5,129 nucleotides of DNA from Candidatus Aenigmatarchaeota archaeon (GCA_030672885.1 DAOVFN010000054.1:1-5129), one strand, 5' to 3'; shown: positions 1 to 4,906, counted from the stretch's first letter. Notes: generated by a model from the sequence alone, not told the origin. Program-made: numbers and translations.

Positions 1-334
1 TCCTTGTGGTGAATCTCAGCGTCAGCTTGTTACTGTCAGTAGACATGCCTATGAAGTCGCATGATATGGTACTTCCCTTTCCGTTGACGCTGCATTCCGC
101 AAAGTCGAAATCACTCTCGTATTCGAGGTTCCCGATGCCGAAATCAAGGTTGTAATCCATGTGGCTTATTGGGGTGTCGAATTTAAGGACTACCATGTTG
201 GTAACGGAATGGTCGTCGTTTATGGTGAGCTCGACTCCGTAGTATTCCAGGCCAAGAGCCGAGGCATTGCATGCCAGAAGCAGTATGCTCAGAACCAATG
301 AAACAGTCAGAACGAATCGTTTCATATAAAACAT
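1..334 (-). CDS. Secreted or membrane-anchored protein of unknown function, N-terminal part
   Basis: The gene runs off the left edge; 111 codons of its N-terminus are visible. Residues 4-27 form a signal peptide (KR, then a Leu/Val-rich core, then NASA before LGLEYY). A lipobox-like LLAC lies at 19-22, so lipid anchoring is an alternative if the host were bacterial. The mature part is rich in beta-strand-like alternation and Asp/Asn, with two cysteines (81 and 92) that could pair outside the cell. I chose ATG 334 over the in-frame ATG at 325 because GGGGTGA lies 7 nt upstream of 334. The general look recalls the extracytoplasmic N-terminal domain of archaeal membrane-anchored winged-helix proteins, but the C-terminus that would decide this is missing; that is a weak inference. 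AGG and ATA codons match the two genes to the right. A 12-bp direct repeat overlaps its start. Confidence 0.8.
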   Translation of the reverse strand, partial: MFYMKRFVLTVSLVLSILLLACNASALGLEYYGVELTINDDHSVTNMVVLKFDTPISHMDYNLDFGIGNLEYESDFDFAECSVNGKGSTISCDFIGMSTDSNKLTLRFTTR

Positions 335-385
335 GATTGTTTCACCCCGGAATGTTTCAATTTTGGTTTATGTATGATTGTTTCA
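333..385. repeat. 12-bp direct repeat pair at the start of the left-edge gene (candidate operator)
   Basis: ATGATTGTTTCA occurs exactly at 333-344 and at 374-385, 41 bp apart (about four helical turns), with a partial copy ATGTTTCA at 352-359. The proximal copy covers the start codon and the end of the ribosome-binding site of the minus-strand gene; the distal copy lies between the TATA-like box and the gene. This is the arrangement of a repressor operator, but a regulator is not shown. Confidence 0.55.
342..348 (-). promoter_or_regulatory. Ribosome-binding site for the left-edge gene
   Basis: On the minus strand GGGGTGA ends 7 nt before ATG 334. It resembles the archaeal GGTGA-type motif and favours ATG 334 over the ATG at 325. 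It partly overlaps the proximal direct repeat. Confidence 0.5.
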
Positions 386-392
386 GAAAAAG

Positions 393-402
393 ATTTAAAT
401 AT
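393..402 (-). promoter_or_regulatory. TATA-like box for the left-edge gene
   Basis: The minus strand reads ATATTTAAAT, centred about 63 nt before ATG 334. An archaeal start 25-30 nt downstream would give a leader of about 35 nt holding both the ribosome-binding site and the direct repeats. No -35/-10 pair is seen here. The assignment is inferred from sequence only. Confidence 0.4.
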
Positions 403-453
403 GATTACCTTTTCAGTTTCTCTCCTAGATATGACACCCAGAGTGTGTGCATA

Positions 454-1008
454 TCACCTTAGCCTGGCGTTTATCTCTGCCAGCCTCTTCTTTATGAAGT
501 CAAGATCCTTCTTTATCAGCTCCACCTCTCTCTCTGACTTGCGGTTTACAGCATAATCCCTTTCTGCCTTGGTCCTATCCCTCTCGGACGCCCTGTTCTG
601 GGACATGAGAATGACAGGTGCCTGGACGGCTGCCAGGCACGAGAGGCAAAGGTTGAGGAGTATGAACGGATAGGGGTCCCATACATGAAGAATGATGTAG
701 AGGTTGATGGCCATCCATATGAACAGGAACGCAAAGAAGCTTCCTATAAACCACCAGCTGCCAGCCCACTTTGCTACCTTGTCAGCGGCCTTCTGGCCCA
801 GGGTGTACTTCCTTGAAGCAACCTGGCCATATATCCTGACCTCGGGTATGGGAGTCTGCTTTACTATGACCCTGGGCGTCTCGTGGCCTACCATTCTTGG
901 TTCGGTCTGCTCACGCTGGATTAGAGAAGTAGACTGCCCAAGTGCCTGTTTTGGTATGTGGTTCTTGGGGGCCTCCTGCACGGGTTTCTTCTCTTTCTTT
1001 TCAGGCAT
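454..1008 (-). CDS. DUF1003 family two-helix membrane protein
   Basis: The protein has 184 residues. Residues 1-80 are hydrophilic, rich in Lys, Gln, Glu and Pro, and probably disordered. The DUF1003 core follows: a Trp-rich entry (WAGSWWF, 81-87), a first membrane helix at about 87-108, the family signature DPYPFILLNLCLS (111-123), and a second helix at about 115-136 leading into QAPVILMSQNRASERDR (129-145). Residues 140-184 are highly charged and fit a coiled coil (KSEREVELIKKDLDFIKK). The order and spacing match the family, which is found in bacteria and archaea and has no firmly known function; it is an inner or cytoplasmic membrane protein. No ribosome-binding site precedes ATG 1008, but A/T-rich boxes lie 21-42 nt upstream, which fits a leaderless or short-leader archaeal transcript. 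It is divergent from hisS and lies 119 bp upstream of the left-edge gene on the same strand. Confidence 0.88.
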   Translation of the reverse strand: MPEKKEKKPVQEAPKNHIPKQALGQSTSLIQREQTEPRMVGHETPRVIVKQTPIPEVRIYGQVASRKYTLGQKAADKVAKWAGSWWFIGSFFAFLFIWMAINLYIILHVWDPYPFILLNLCLSCLAAVQAPVILMSQNRASERDRTKAERDYAVNRKSEREVELIKKDLDFIKKRLAEINARLR

Positions 1009-1028
1009 ATTTTATTATTGGTTCAGGA

Positions 1029-1050
1029 TATTTAATAAAGCAAATATAAA
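1029..1050. promoter_or_regulatory. Divergent TATA-like elements between DUF1003 gene and hisS
   Basis: AAATATAAA (1042-1050) and TTTAATAAA (1031-1039) are TATA-like on either strand. For the minus-strand DUF1003 gene, the box at about 1034 is centred 26 nt before its ATG (leaderless), and the one at 1046 would give a leader of about 10 nt. For hisS the box at 1046 would place the start near 1073, with a leader of about 88 nt. The flanking region is A/T-rich compared with the genes on both sides. Which box serves which gene cannot be settled by eye. Confidence 0.4.
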
Positions 1051-1088
1051 CAATCCGGACAATATCTTAAACACGCCAAAATCTGCGC

Positions 1089-1113
1089 CTCACCTCACAA
1101 TCATGTTGGTGAG
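1089..1113 (+). promoter_or_regulatory. Hairpin in the hisS leader
   Basis: CTCACC (1089-1094) pairs perfectly with GGTGAG (1108-1113). Inside it ACA (1097-1099) can pair with TGT (1104-1106), leaving an ATCA loop. The 3' arm contains GGTGA, a ribosome-binding-like motif, and the loop region contains ATG 1103. It would lie in the hisS leader if transcription begins near 1073. A regulatory role is speculative. Confidence 0.3.
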
Positions 1114-1152
1114 ACGAGACTACGTGCTTGAACTGCACAGCAAGGGAATACA

Positions 1153-1157
1153 GTGAT
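1153..1157 (+). promoter_or_regulatory. Ribosome-binding motif that sets the hisS start
   Basis: GTGAT lies 3 nt before ATG 1161. It is the 3' half of the archaeal consensus GGAGGTGAT, and this short spacing is what that half-site requires. It supports ATG 1161 over the upstream in-frame ATG 1128, whose 11 extra residues (MNCTAREYSDN) do not resemble a HisRS N-terminus. Confidence 0.5.
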
Positions 1158-1160
1158 AAC

Positions 1161-2459
1161 ATGGCAATACAGCCTCCCAGGGGAACAAGGGACTTCATGC
1201 CAGCAGTTATGATTAGGCGGGAATATCTAATTGAGATGATTCGTGCAGTATTCAGGGACTACGGGTTCCAGCCCATGGAAACCCCTGCATTCGAGAGCTG
1301 GGAGCTTCTCTCAAAGAAGGGCGGGGGTGGGGAGGCCGTAAAGGATGAGATATACTATTTCAAGGACAAGGCATATAGGGAGATGGGCCTCAGGTTTGAC
1401 CTGACTGTTCCCCTGGCCAGGGTGGTGGTCGCGAACCCGCAATTTCCCAAGCCTTTCAAGTGCTATCAGATAGGGAAGGTCTGGAGATATGACAGACCCC
1501 AGGCAGGGAGGTTCAGGGAGTTCTGGCAGACAGATGCCGACATAGTGGGCTCCCAGAGCATGGACTGCGAAGCAGAGTGCCTGGCCCTTGCAGTGAACGT
1601 GCTGTCCCAGCTAGGCTTCAGAAAATTCAAGGTCAGGCTGAATGACAGAAAGATACTCAACGGGGTAATGGAGGTTGCGGGAATAGGCAAGAAAATGGAG
1701 GCCGATGTTTTCAGGGTTCTGGACAAGCTCGAAAAAATCGGGCCCGGGGAGGTAAAGAAGGAGCTAGGCAGGATTATCCCGCCCAGGAAGGCCAGGACCA
1801 TAATGGATGCGATAGGGAAGAGCGGTTCCCCGTCAAGCATGCTCAGGGACAGTCCCGGCATAGAGTCATCGACCGTTGCGGACGAGGGCATGAATGAGCT
1901 AAGGGACCTTGTGGGGAAGTGCAAGACATATGGCATCGGGAAGTACCTGGAGATAGACTTCAGCATGGTGAGGGGACTGGAATACTATACAGGCCCGATA
2001 TTCGAGATATTCATAGAGTCAGAGAGGAACGTGGGTTCTGTCGGAGGGGGAGGAAGGTATGACAACCTCGTGGAACTCTATGGAGGGAAGTGGACGCCTG
2101 CCGTGGGCATATCCCTGGGGATTGAAAGGATATATGATATAATGGAGAGCGAGGGCATGTTCGACCAGCCCAAGACAAGGACAGAGGTGTTCGTGGTGGC
2201 TGTGGATGACTCTGTCAGGAAGGATGCCATAATGGTGGCCCAGGAGCTAAGGGCCAAATTCGCCAACGTGGAAACAGATCTTATGGGGCGTGACATGAAA
2301 AAGCAGCTGGCCTATGTGAACGCCCAGGGGATTCCCTTTGCGGTGTTTGTGGGGCCAGCAGAGCTCAAGAAGGGCAGGTTCACTGTGAGGGATATGAAGA
2401 GCGGCAAGGAGGCTGGTCTGGGCCTGGTGCAGATGGCCAAGAGGTTCGGGAAGGGCTGA
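1161..2459 (+). CDS. hisS: Histidine--tRNA ligase (HisRS)
   Basis: This cytoplasmic class II aminoacyl-tRNA synthetase joins histidine to tRNA-His using ATP. The 432-residue length is normal. Landmarks: the N-terminal PPRGTRDF (5-12); motif 1 at about 20-44 (GFQPMETPAFE at 35-45); LRFDLTVPLAR (77-87); motif 2, WRYDRPQAGRFREFWQ (108-123), with ATP-binding arginines; an insertion domain at about 155-255; the histidine-binding loop RGLEYYTGPIFEI (271-283); GSVGGGGRYDNL (292-303); and motif 3, GISLGIERI (316-324), with its arginine. Residues 342-430 form the alpha/beta anticodon-binding domain. The histidine-loop and motif-2 wording is closer to archaeal than to standard bacterial HisRS, in my judgement. 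AGG dominates the Arg codons. The gene is divergent from the DUF1003 gene and convergent with the small membrane-protein gene, so it appears to be transcribed alone. All catalytic landmarks are intact. Confidence 0.96.
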   Translation: MAIQPPRGTRDFMPAVMIRREYLIEMIRAVFRDYGFQPMETPAFESWELLSKKGGGGEAVKDEIYYFKDKAYREMGLRFDLTVPLARVVVANPQFPKPFKCYQIGKVWRYDRPQAGRFREFWQTDADIVGSQSMDCEAECLALAVNVLSQLGFRKFKVRLNDRKILNGVMEVAGIGKKMEADVFRVLDKLEKIGPGEVKKELGRIIPPRKARTIMDAIGKSGSPSSMLRDSPGIESSTVADEGMNELRDLVGKCKTYGIGKYLEIDFSMVRGLEYYTGPIFEIFIESERNVGSVGGGGRYDNLVELYGGKWTPAVGISLGIERIYDIMESEGMFDQPKTRTEVFVVAVDDSVRKDAIMVAQELRAKFANVETDLMGRDMKKQLAYVNAQGIPFAVFVGPAELKKGRFTVRDMKSGKEAGLGLVQMAKRFGKG

Positions 2460-2498
2460 TGATGTTGATTCTTCTGGCTCCGCACTCCACACATCATC
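2458..2498 (+). terminator. Inverted repeat overlapping the hisS stop codon
   Basis: GATGATGT (2458-2465) and ACATCATC (2491-2498) form a perfect 8-bp stem around a 25-nt loop, starting inside the TGA stop of hisS. No T-run follows, so it is not a standard intrinsic terminator. A stem of this length with so wide a loop could arise by chance; its place at the 3' end of the gene is the only support. Confidence 0.22.
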
Positions 2499-2509
2499 TG
2501 TACCCCGTT

Positions 2510-2525
2510 AAGTTGACAGCACAAA
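2510..2525 (-). repeat. 16-bp direct repeat, copy 1 (terminator tail)
   Basis: AAGTTGACAGCACAAA is identical to positions 2926-2941, 416 bp away in the same orientation. Both copies are preceded by GTTAA and lie directly behind a minus-strand terminator hairpin, so on minus each reads as a tail TTTGTGCTGTCAACTT after the stem. The two copies bracket the 100-aa membrane-protein gene. Confidence 0.7.
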
Positions 2526-2559
2526 AAAAGCTCTGGTACCCTTTCGGATAACAGAGCTT
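2523..2559 (-). terminator. Intrinsic terminator of the small membrane-protein gene
   Basis: On the minus strand AAGCTCTG (2559-2552) pairs with CAGAGCTT (2535-2528), an 8-bp stem. A further partly paired inner section (TTATCC with GGGTAC) surrounds a GAAA loop, and a run of T reaches 2523. It lies about 20 nt after the TAA at 2579. This is the classic bacterial Rho-independent form. Confidence 0.8.
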
Positions 2560-2578
2560 GAGAAGTTATGGCAATTAC

Positions 2579-2881
2579 TTATGTCATAGAGTGCCATGGG
2601 GGTAATAAAAAAGAAAGTATCACTAATACTATCAACGCATAACCTACACAAACAGACAAGAATGCTAAATCTGGCGAATACCCAACCCTACAGATTTCCT
2701 CTTCTGTGATTTTTTCAACTTCCTCGGCGACCTTAACTACATCATTCGTTTTTTCCAGCTGCCATCTAAAAATAATGCTTTTCAAGGCTATGTTATAAGA
2801 GAAGTATTTGTATAACATAGCTTTTCCACCACTCAAGATCATGAGGCCTAAAACTAAAAGAATTGCTCCGATTATTGACAT
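2579..2881 (-). CDS. Small two-helix membrane protein of unknown function
   Basis: The protein has 100 residues. Residues 3-24 (starting SIIGAILLVLGLMIL) form one membrane helix and about 71-94 (DLAFLSVCVGYALIVLVILS) a second. A charged linker between them (WQLEKTNDVVKVAEEVEKI, 40-58) may form an amphipathic helix or coiled coil. I chose ATG 2881 because AAGGAGG lies 4 nt upstream; a longer in-frame start at 2938 would add 19 polar residues and run back into the upstream gene's terminator tail. It follows the second barrel gene by 100 nt, with a terminator between them, so it may have its own promoter or depend on read-through. It has its own terminator, and its coding sequence is more A/T-rich than hisS. 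I do not recognise the family. The topology would fit small membrane accessory or toxin-like proteins among others, but nothing here selects one. Confidence 0.72.
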   Translation of the reverse strand: MSIIGAILLVLGLMILSGGKAMLYKYFSYNIALKSIIFRWQLEKTNDVVKVAEEVEKITEEEICRVGYSPDLAFLSVCVGYALIVLVILSFLLPPWHSMT

Positions 2882-2885
2882 TTTT

Positions 2886-2892
2886 CCTCCTT
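2886..2892 (-). promoter_or_regulatory. Strong ribosome-binding site deciding the start at 2881
   Basis: The minus strand reads AAGGAGG, then AAAA, then ATG. This near-perfect bacterial Shine-Dalgarno sequence picks ATG 2881 over the longer reading that begins at 2938. Confidence 0.75.
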
Positions 2893-2925
2893 CTCCGATA
2901 TTTTGGCCATCGGAAGCGGGGTTAA

Positions 2926-2941
2926 AAGTTGACAGCACAAA
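2926..2941 (-). repeat. 16-bp direct repeat, copy 2 (terminator tail)
   Basis: The sequence is identical to 2510-2525 and lies directly behind the terminator of the second barrel gene. On the plus strand this copy also contains TTGACA (2929-2934), followed after exactly 17 nt by TATCAT (2952-2957), a near-consensus sigma-70 promoter pointing antisense into the barrel gene. Copy 1 lacks the second box. Confidence 0.7.
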
Positions 2942-2969
2942 GGAAAAGGAGTATCATAACTCCCTTTCC
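2938..2969 (-). terminator. Intrinsic terminator of the second beta-barrel gene
   Basis: On the minus strand an 11-bp stem with one mismatch pairs 2969-2959 (GGAAAGGGAGT) with 2952-2942 (ACTCCTTTTCC) around a 6-nt loop, followed by TTTGTG. It begins 13 nt after the TAG at 2982. The T-tract is shorter than that of the terminator at 2523-2559. Confidence 0.7.
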
Positions 2970-2981
2970 ACACGGTCCAGA

Positions 2982-3662
2982 CTAGAACGTGAATCCCAAC
3001 CTGAGGCCGTACCGATTGAACTCGAAACCCGGGTACCTGTTTCCATCGGGCCCGAACTCATCGAATTTTACCCGCCGGTACAAAGCAGCGAGTACCCAGC
3101 CTTTCCATCTCACCCCGGTTTCGGCGTCGAACCCAAGTTCGCTGTCGGGTTTTTCGCCGCCGCTCACCCTTGCCATAAAGGGTAGGACTACGCCGGCCCG
3201 GGCGTATAGCAGGTTGTATTCTGCCTCAATGCCAAATGTTGCCTTGAGGAACCTGACATGACTCCAGGTATTGGCGTGCTTGGAGTTCCCCTCGGAACAG
3301 CGTTCCCACCTTTCTGCGCCAAGGGCCGCGAACGGGGAGATTGTGACTCTCCCTGCCCTGAGCTTGTAATTGGCCTGGATATTGGCCTCCCAACCGGCCT
3401 TGGGGAGCTCTGTGTCCTCATCCAGAGGCTCTCCCATGAACCACCACCCTACAACTGCCTTGCCAGCGAACCGATCAGTAAAATCCTTTTTTGCCTCGAG
3501 GCCAAGGGCAATGAGGCTCTTGTGGCCCTCAGAGATGCCGTTTTCCCTGAAGTGGATTGTCCCTACCCGGAGGTAGGGGGTTATGTCAGCAGCAAGGGCG
3601 TTGCCACAAAAACTGATTATCATAAAAATAATGATTGATGATATTGCCGTCTGTTTTCTCAT
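2982..3662 (-). CDS. Outer-membrane beta-barrel protein, small (second barrel)
   Basis: The protein has 226 residues. Residues 1-24 are a signal peptide (MRKQ, a hydrophobic Ile-rich core, cleavage after NALA). The mature part alternates polar and hydrophobic residues in about 8-10 strands, for example FAGKAVVGWWFMG (65-77), ATFGIEAEYNLLYARAGVVL (141-160), WVLAALYRRVKF (189-200) and a final RYGLRLGFTF ending in Phe. The terminal Phe is the outer-membrane insertion signal read by BamA. This points to a small OmpX/OmpW-sized barrel of a diderm bacterium; the exact family and any transport role are not recognised. ATG 3662 is preferred; GTG 3665 is in frame one codon earlier. A G-rich GGGGTG lies just upstream. 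Its first 77 nt overlap the 3' end of the upstream gene in another frame, which suggests translational coupling or a sequence error. A terminator follows the stop. Confidence 0.85.
   Translation of the reverse strand: MRKQTAISSIIIFMIISFCGNALAADITPYLRVGTIHFRENGISEGHKSLIALGLEAKKDFTDRFAGKAVVGWWFMGEPLDEDTELPKAGWEANIQANYKLRAGRVTISPFAALGAERWERCSEGNSKHANTWSHVRFLKATFGIEAEYNLLYARAGVVLPFMARVSGGEKPDSELGFDAETGVRWKGWVLAALYRRVKFDEFGPDGNRYPGFEFNRYGLRLGFTF
3561..3578 (-). other. Perfect hairpin with UCCG tetraloop inside the second barrel mRNA
   Basis: On the minus strand CCCTACC, TCCG and GGTAGGG form a 7-bp perfect stem closed by C-G around UCCG, a member of the very stable UNCG tetraloop class. It encodes residues 29-34, just after the signal-peptide cleavage site. 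Confidence 0.55.
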
Positions 3663-4200
3663 CACCCCACCCCCGTTTTTCTGTCTTGATTATGAATAAG
3701 ATTAGCCGGAGCGTTTCCTCATATAGCTTGCGCTCAACGCCCCAATATATGCCGTCTGCTCCCTCATCCATTATAGAAATGTTGATCTGATTGCCTTCAA
3801 AATCTCTGCTAAAAAAGCGTATCAGAATGATGTCCCAGTCATTAATCCTTCCGTCGCTGGGCCCGCCGGGCCACGGACCGCCATGGCCGATGTCTATGAG
3901 CTCCGAAATTATTATTAGTTTCTGGAATATGAACCCCACCTGGTAGTGGTCCCATGATGGGCCGGGGCTGTTCTCCCCAGCAAGGACAAACTCCTTGTCG
4001 GAATTCATGGTCACCTGGTTTTTGCAATTAGAATGCCTGAATATGTAATGTGCTATTGTGCGCACATCATCCTTACTCAGGGCTTCCTTCCCCACTTTTT
4101 CAGAGCATGTAGTTTCTGCCCGAAAGACAGAATAAGAAATCAAAGCTAGAGCGAGTATCGCCGCAGAGACTGCCATCGAACTAATGTAGTTTATTCTCAT
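3586..4200 (-). CDS. Exported protein of unknown function with EF-hand-like loops
   Basis: The open frame has 204 residues. Residues 7-27 are a signal peptide or signal anchor, and no lipobox is seen. The exported part has a Gly/Pro-rich stretch (GHGGPWPGGPSDGRINDWD, 105-123), a segment DGRINDWD resembling the second half of a dockerin/EF-hand calcium loop, and DEGADGIYWGVE (145-156) with acidic residues at EF-hand positions 1, 5 and 12. Three cysteines lie at 32, 59 and the C-terminal pair 203-204. ATG 4200 has AAGGAG 6 nt upstream. It starts 26 nt after the first barrel gene, so the two are very probably co-transcribed. The last 25 or so codons overlap the next gene by 77 nt and look unlike a natural ending (WQRPCC). 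One extra base near 3667-3682 would instead end it at TGA 3664-3662, overlapping the next ATG, for 179 residues. Periplasmic location is inferred; I do not recognise the family. Confidence 0.72.
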   Translation of the reverse strand: MRINYISSMAVSAAILALALISYSVFRAETTCSEKVGKEALSKDDVRTIAHYIFRHSNCKNQVTMNSDKEFVLAGENSPGPSWDHYQVGFIFQKLIIISELIDIGHGGPWPGGPSDGRINDWDIILIRFFSRDFEGNQINISIMDEGADGIYWGVERKLYEETLRLILFIIKTEKRGWGDEKTDGNIINHYFYDNQFLWQRPCC

Positions 4201-4229
4201 CTTTCTCTCCTTCCTTTCCCCTCAACCTA
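4201..4229 (-). repeat. Purine-rich leader, copy A (start of the exported-protein gene)
   Basis: The minus strand contains GAGGGGAAAGGAAGGAG shortly before ATGAGA, matching copy B at 4872-4901 at 16 of 17 positions. Copy A begins with the TAG stop of the upstream barrel gene and carries the AAGGAG ribosome-binding site. Confidence 0.6.
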
Positions 4230-4871
4230 AAATTTAATCTCTATTCCTGTAAGGACAGAATCTGCTCTAAACCCCTGATCGTTCCAGCGGCGTTGAAGCA
4301 TAACAAACGGCTCTAAACCATTACTAAATCTATAACCAATTCTCACGGGCCGGAAATGCAAATTTTCAGTACTATTTCTAATATCATAATACCAAAATTC
4401 CATTCCATAATACCAGCCCAGTCCCAATGTTTTAAAGCTTAGGAAAATATCTGTTTTGTCTTTGTCGTCCTTGGTGTCAAAATATTGCGTGGCATTAAGA
4501 AAAACAAGAATTTTGCTGATTGGTCTGATAAAACGAAACGACGGACCAACTAACTCATTGTTAAAGGAATCAGAGCTATATTTAGCTCCTAATTGAAACC
4601 CCTTGCCCACTTTATAGTAAGCGCTAGGAATTATCAACTTAAATCCTTTTTCACCTGTGACAAACTCCAGTCCTAATGCCCAATCCTTTAGACTGTTGTT
4701 TTCAAGGACATTGTAGGTTCCATGAAATTTATCATGGGTTTCCGTGTTCCTGCCTGTTTCATAGCGAAGTAAAAGATAGTTATTTTTTACTTCTACTTCA
4801 TCAGCAAAAACATCAATGCTAATCAATAACGCTAAAACCATAATCGCAAAAATCGTACTTAATCTTCTCAT
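4227..4871 (-). CDS. Outer-membrane beta-barrel protein (first barrel)
   Basis: The protein has 214 residues. Residues 1-23 are a signal peptide (MRRLSTIFAIMVLALLISID, cleavage after VFA). The mature chain is rich in alternating aromatic and hydrophobic strands separated by charged turns, e.g. NYLLLRYETG (31-40), WALGLEFVTG (64-73), FKLIIPSAYYKVG (77-89), ILVFLNATQYF (121-131), LGWYYGMEFWYYD (151-163), PVRIGYRF (175-182) and a final GIEIKF ending in Phe. This is the pattern of a monomeric barrel of about 10 strands in the outer membrane of a diderm bacterium. I do not recognise the family and assign no substrate. ATG 4871 has GGAG 8 nt upstream and gives a clean signal peptide; GTG 4898 would add nine polar residues encoded by the purine leader itself. 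It is more A/T-rich than the genes beside it and heads the barrel-exported-barrel cluster. Confidence 0.85.
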   Translation of the reverse strand: MRRLSTIFAIMVLALLISIDVFADEVEVKNNYLLLRYETGRNTETHDKFHGTYNVLENNSLKDWALGLEFVTGEKGFKLIIPSAYYKVGKGFQLGAKYSSDSFNNELVGPSFRFIRPISKILVFLNATQYFDTKDDKDKTDIFLSFKTLGLGWYYGMEFWYYDIRNSTENLHFRPVRIGYRFSNGLEPFVMLQRRWNDQGFRADSVLTGIEIKF

Positions 4872-4901
4872 CTCTCTTTCTCCTTTCTTTCCCCTCACCT
4901 A
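4872..4901 (-). repeat. Purine-rich leader, copy B (start of the first barrel gene)
   Basis: The minus strand contains GAGGGGAAAGAAAGGAG followed by AAAGAGAG and ATG, nearly the same as copy A. It too begins with TAG, although here that TAG does not end the visible upstream frame. It holds the ribosome-binding site of the first barrel gene. Confidence 0.6.
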
Positions 4902-4906
4902 CAATT

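Noticed and set aside
704..1156. Plus-strand open frame of 150 codons over the DUF1003 gene
   Set aside because: It is antisense to a clear DUF1003 protein, mixes no recognisable motifs, and crosses the A/T-rich promoter region; only its last 17 codons are discussed as a possible leader peptide.
1128..1160. Longer HisRS start at ATG 1128
   Set aside because: The added residues match no HisRS N-terminus, while ATG 1161 is directly behind GTGAT and begins just before the conserved PPRGTRDF.
1466..1966. Minus-strand open frame of 166 codons inside hisS
   Set aside because: It is antisense to the motif-bearing core of HisRS, and its Ser/Leu-rich composition is typical of a shadow frame.
2510..2941. 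Insertion sequence bounded by the two 16-bp repeats
   Set aside because: The repeats are direct rather than inverted, the enclosed 416 bp hold no transposase, and both copies are explained as terminator tails.
3258..3638. Plus-strand frames opposite the second barrel gene (2989-3261 and 3258-3638)
   Set aside because: They have no ribosome-binding site or motif, and the minus strand has a full signal peptide, barrel pattern and terminator. The antisense promoter-like sequence does not make them coding.
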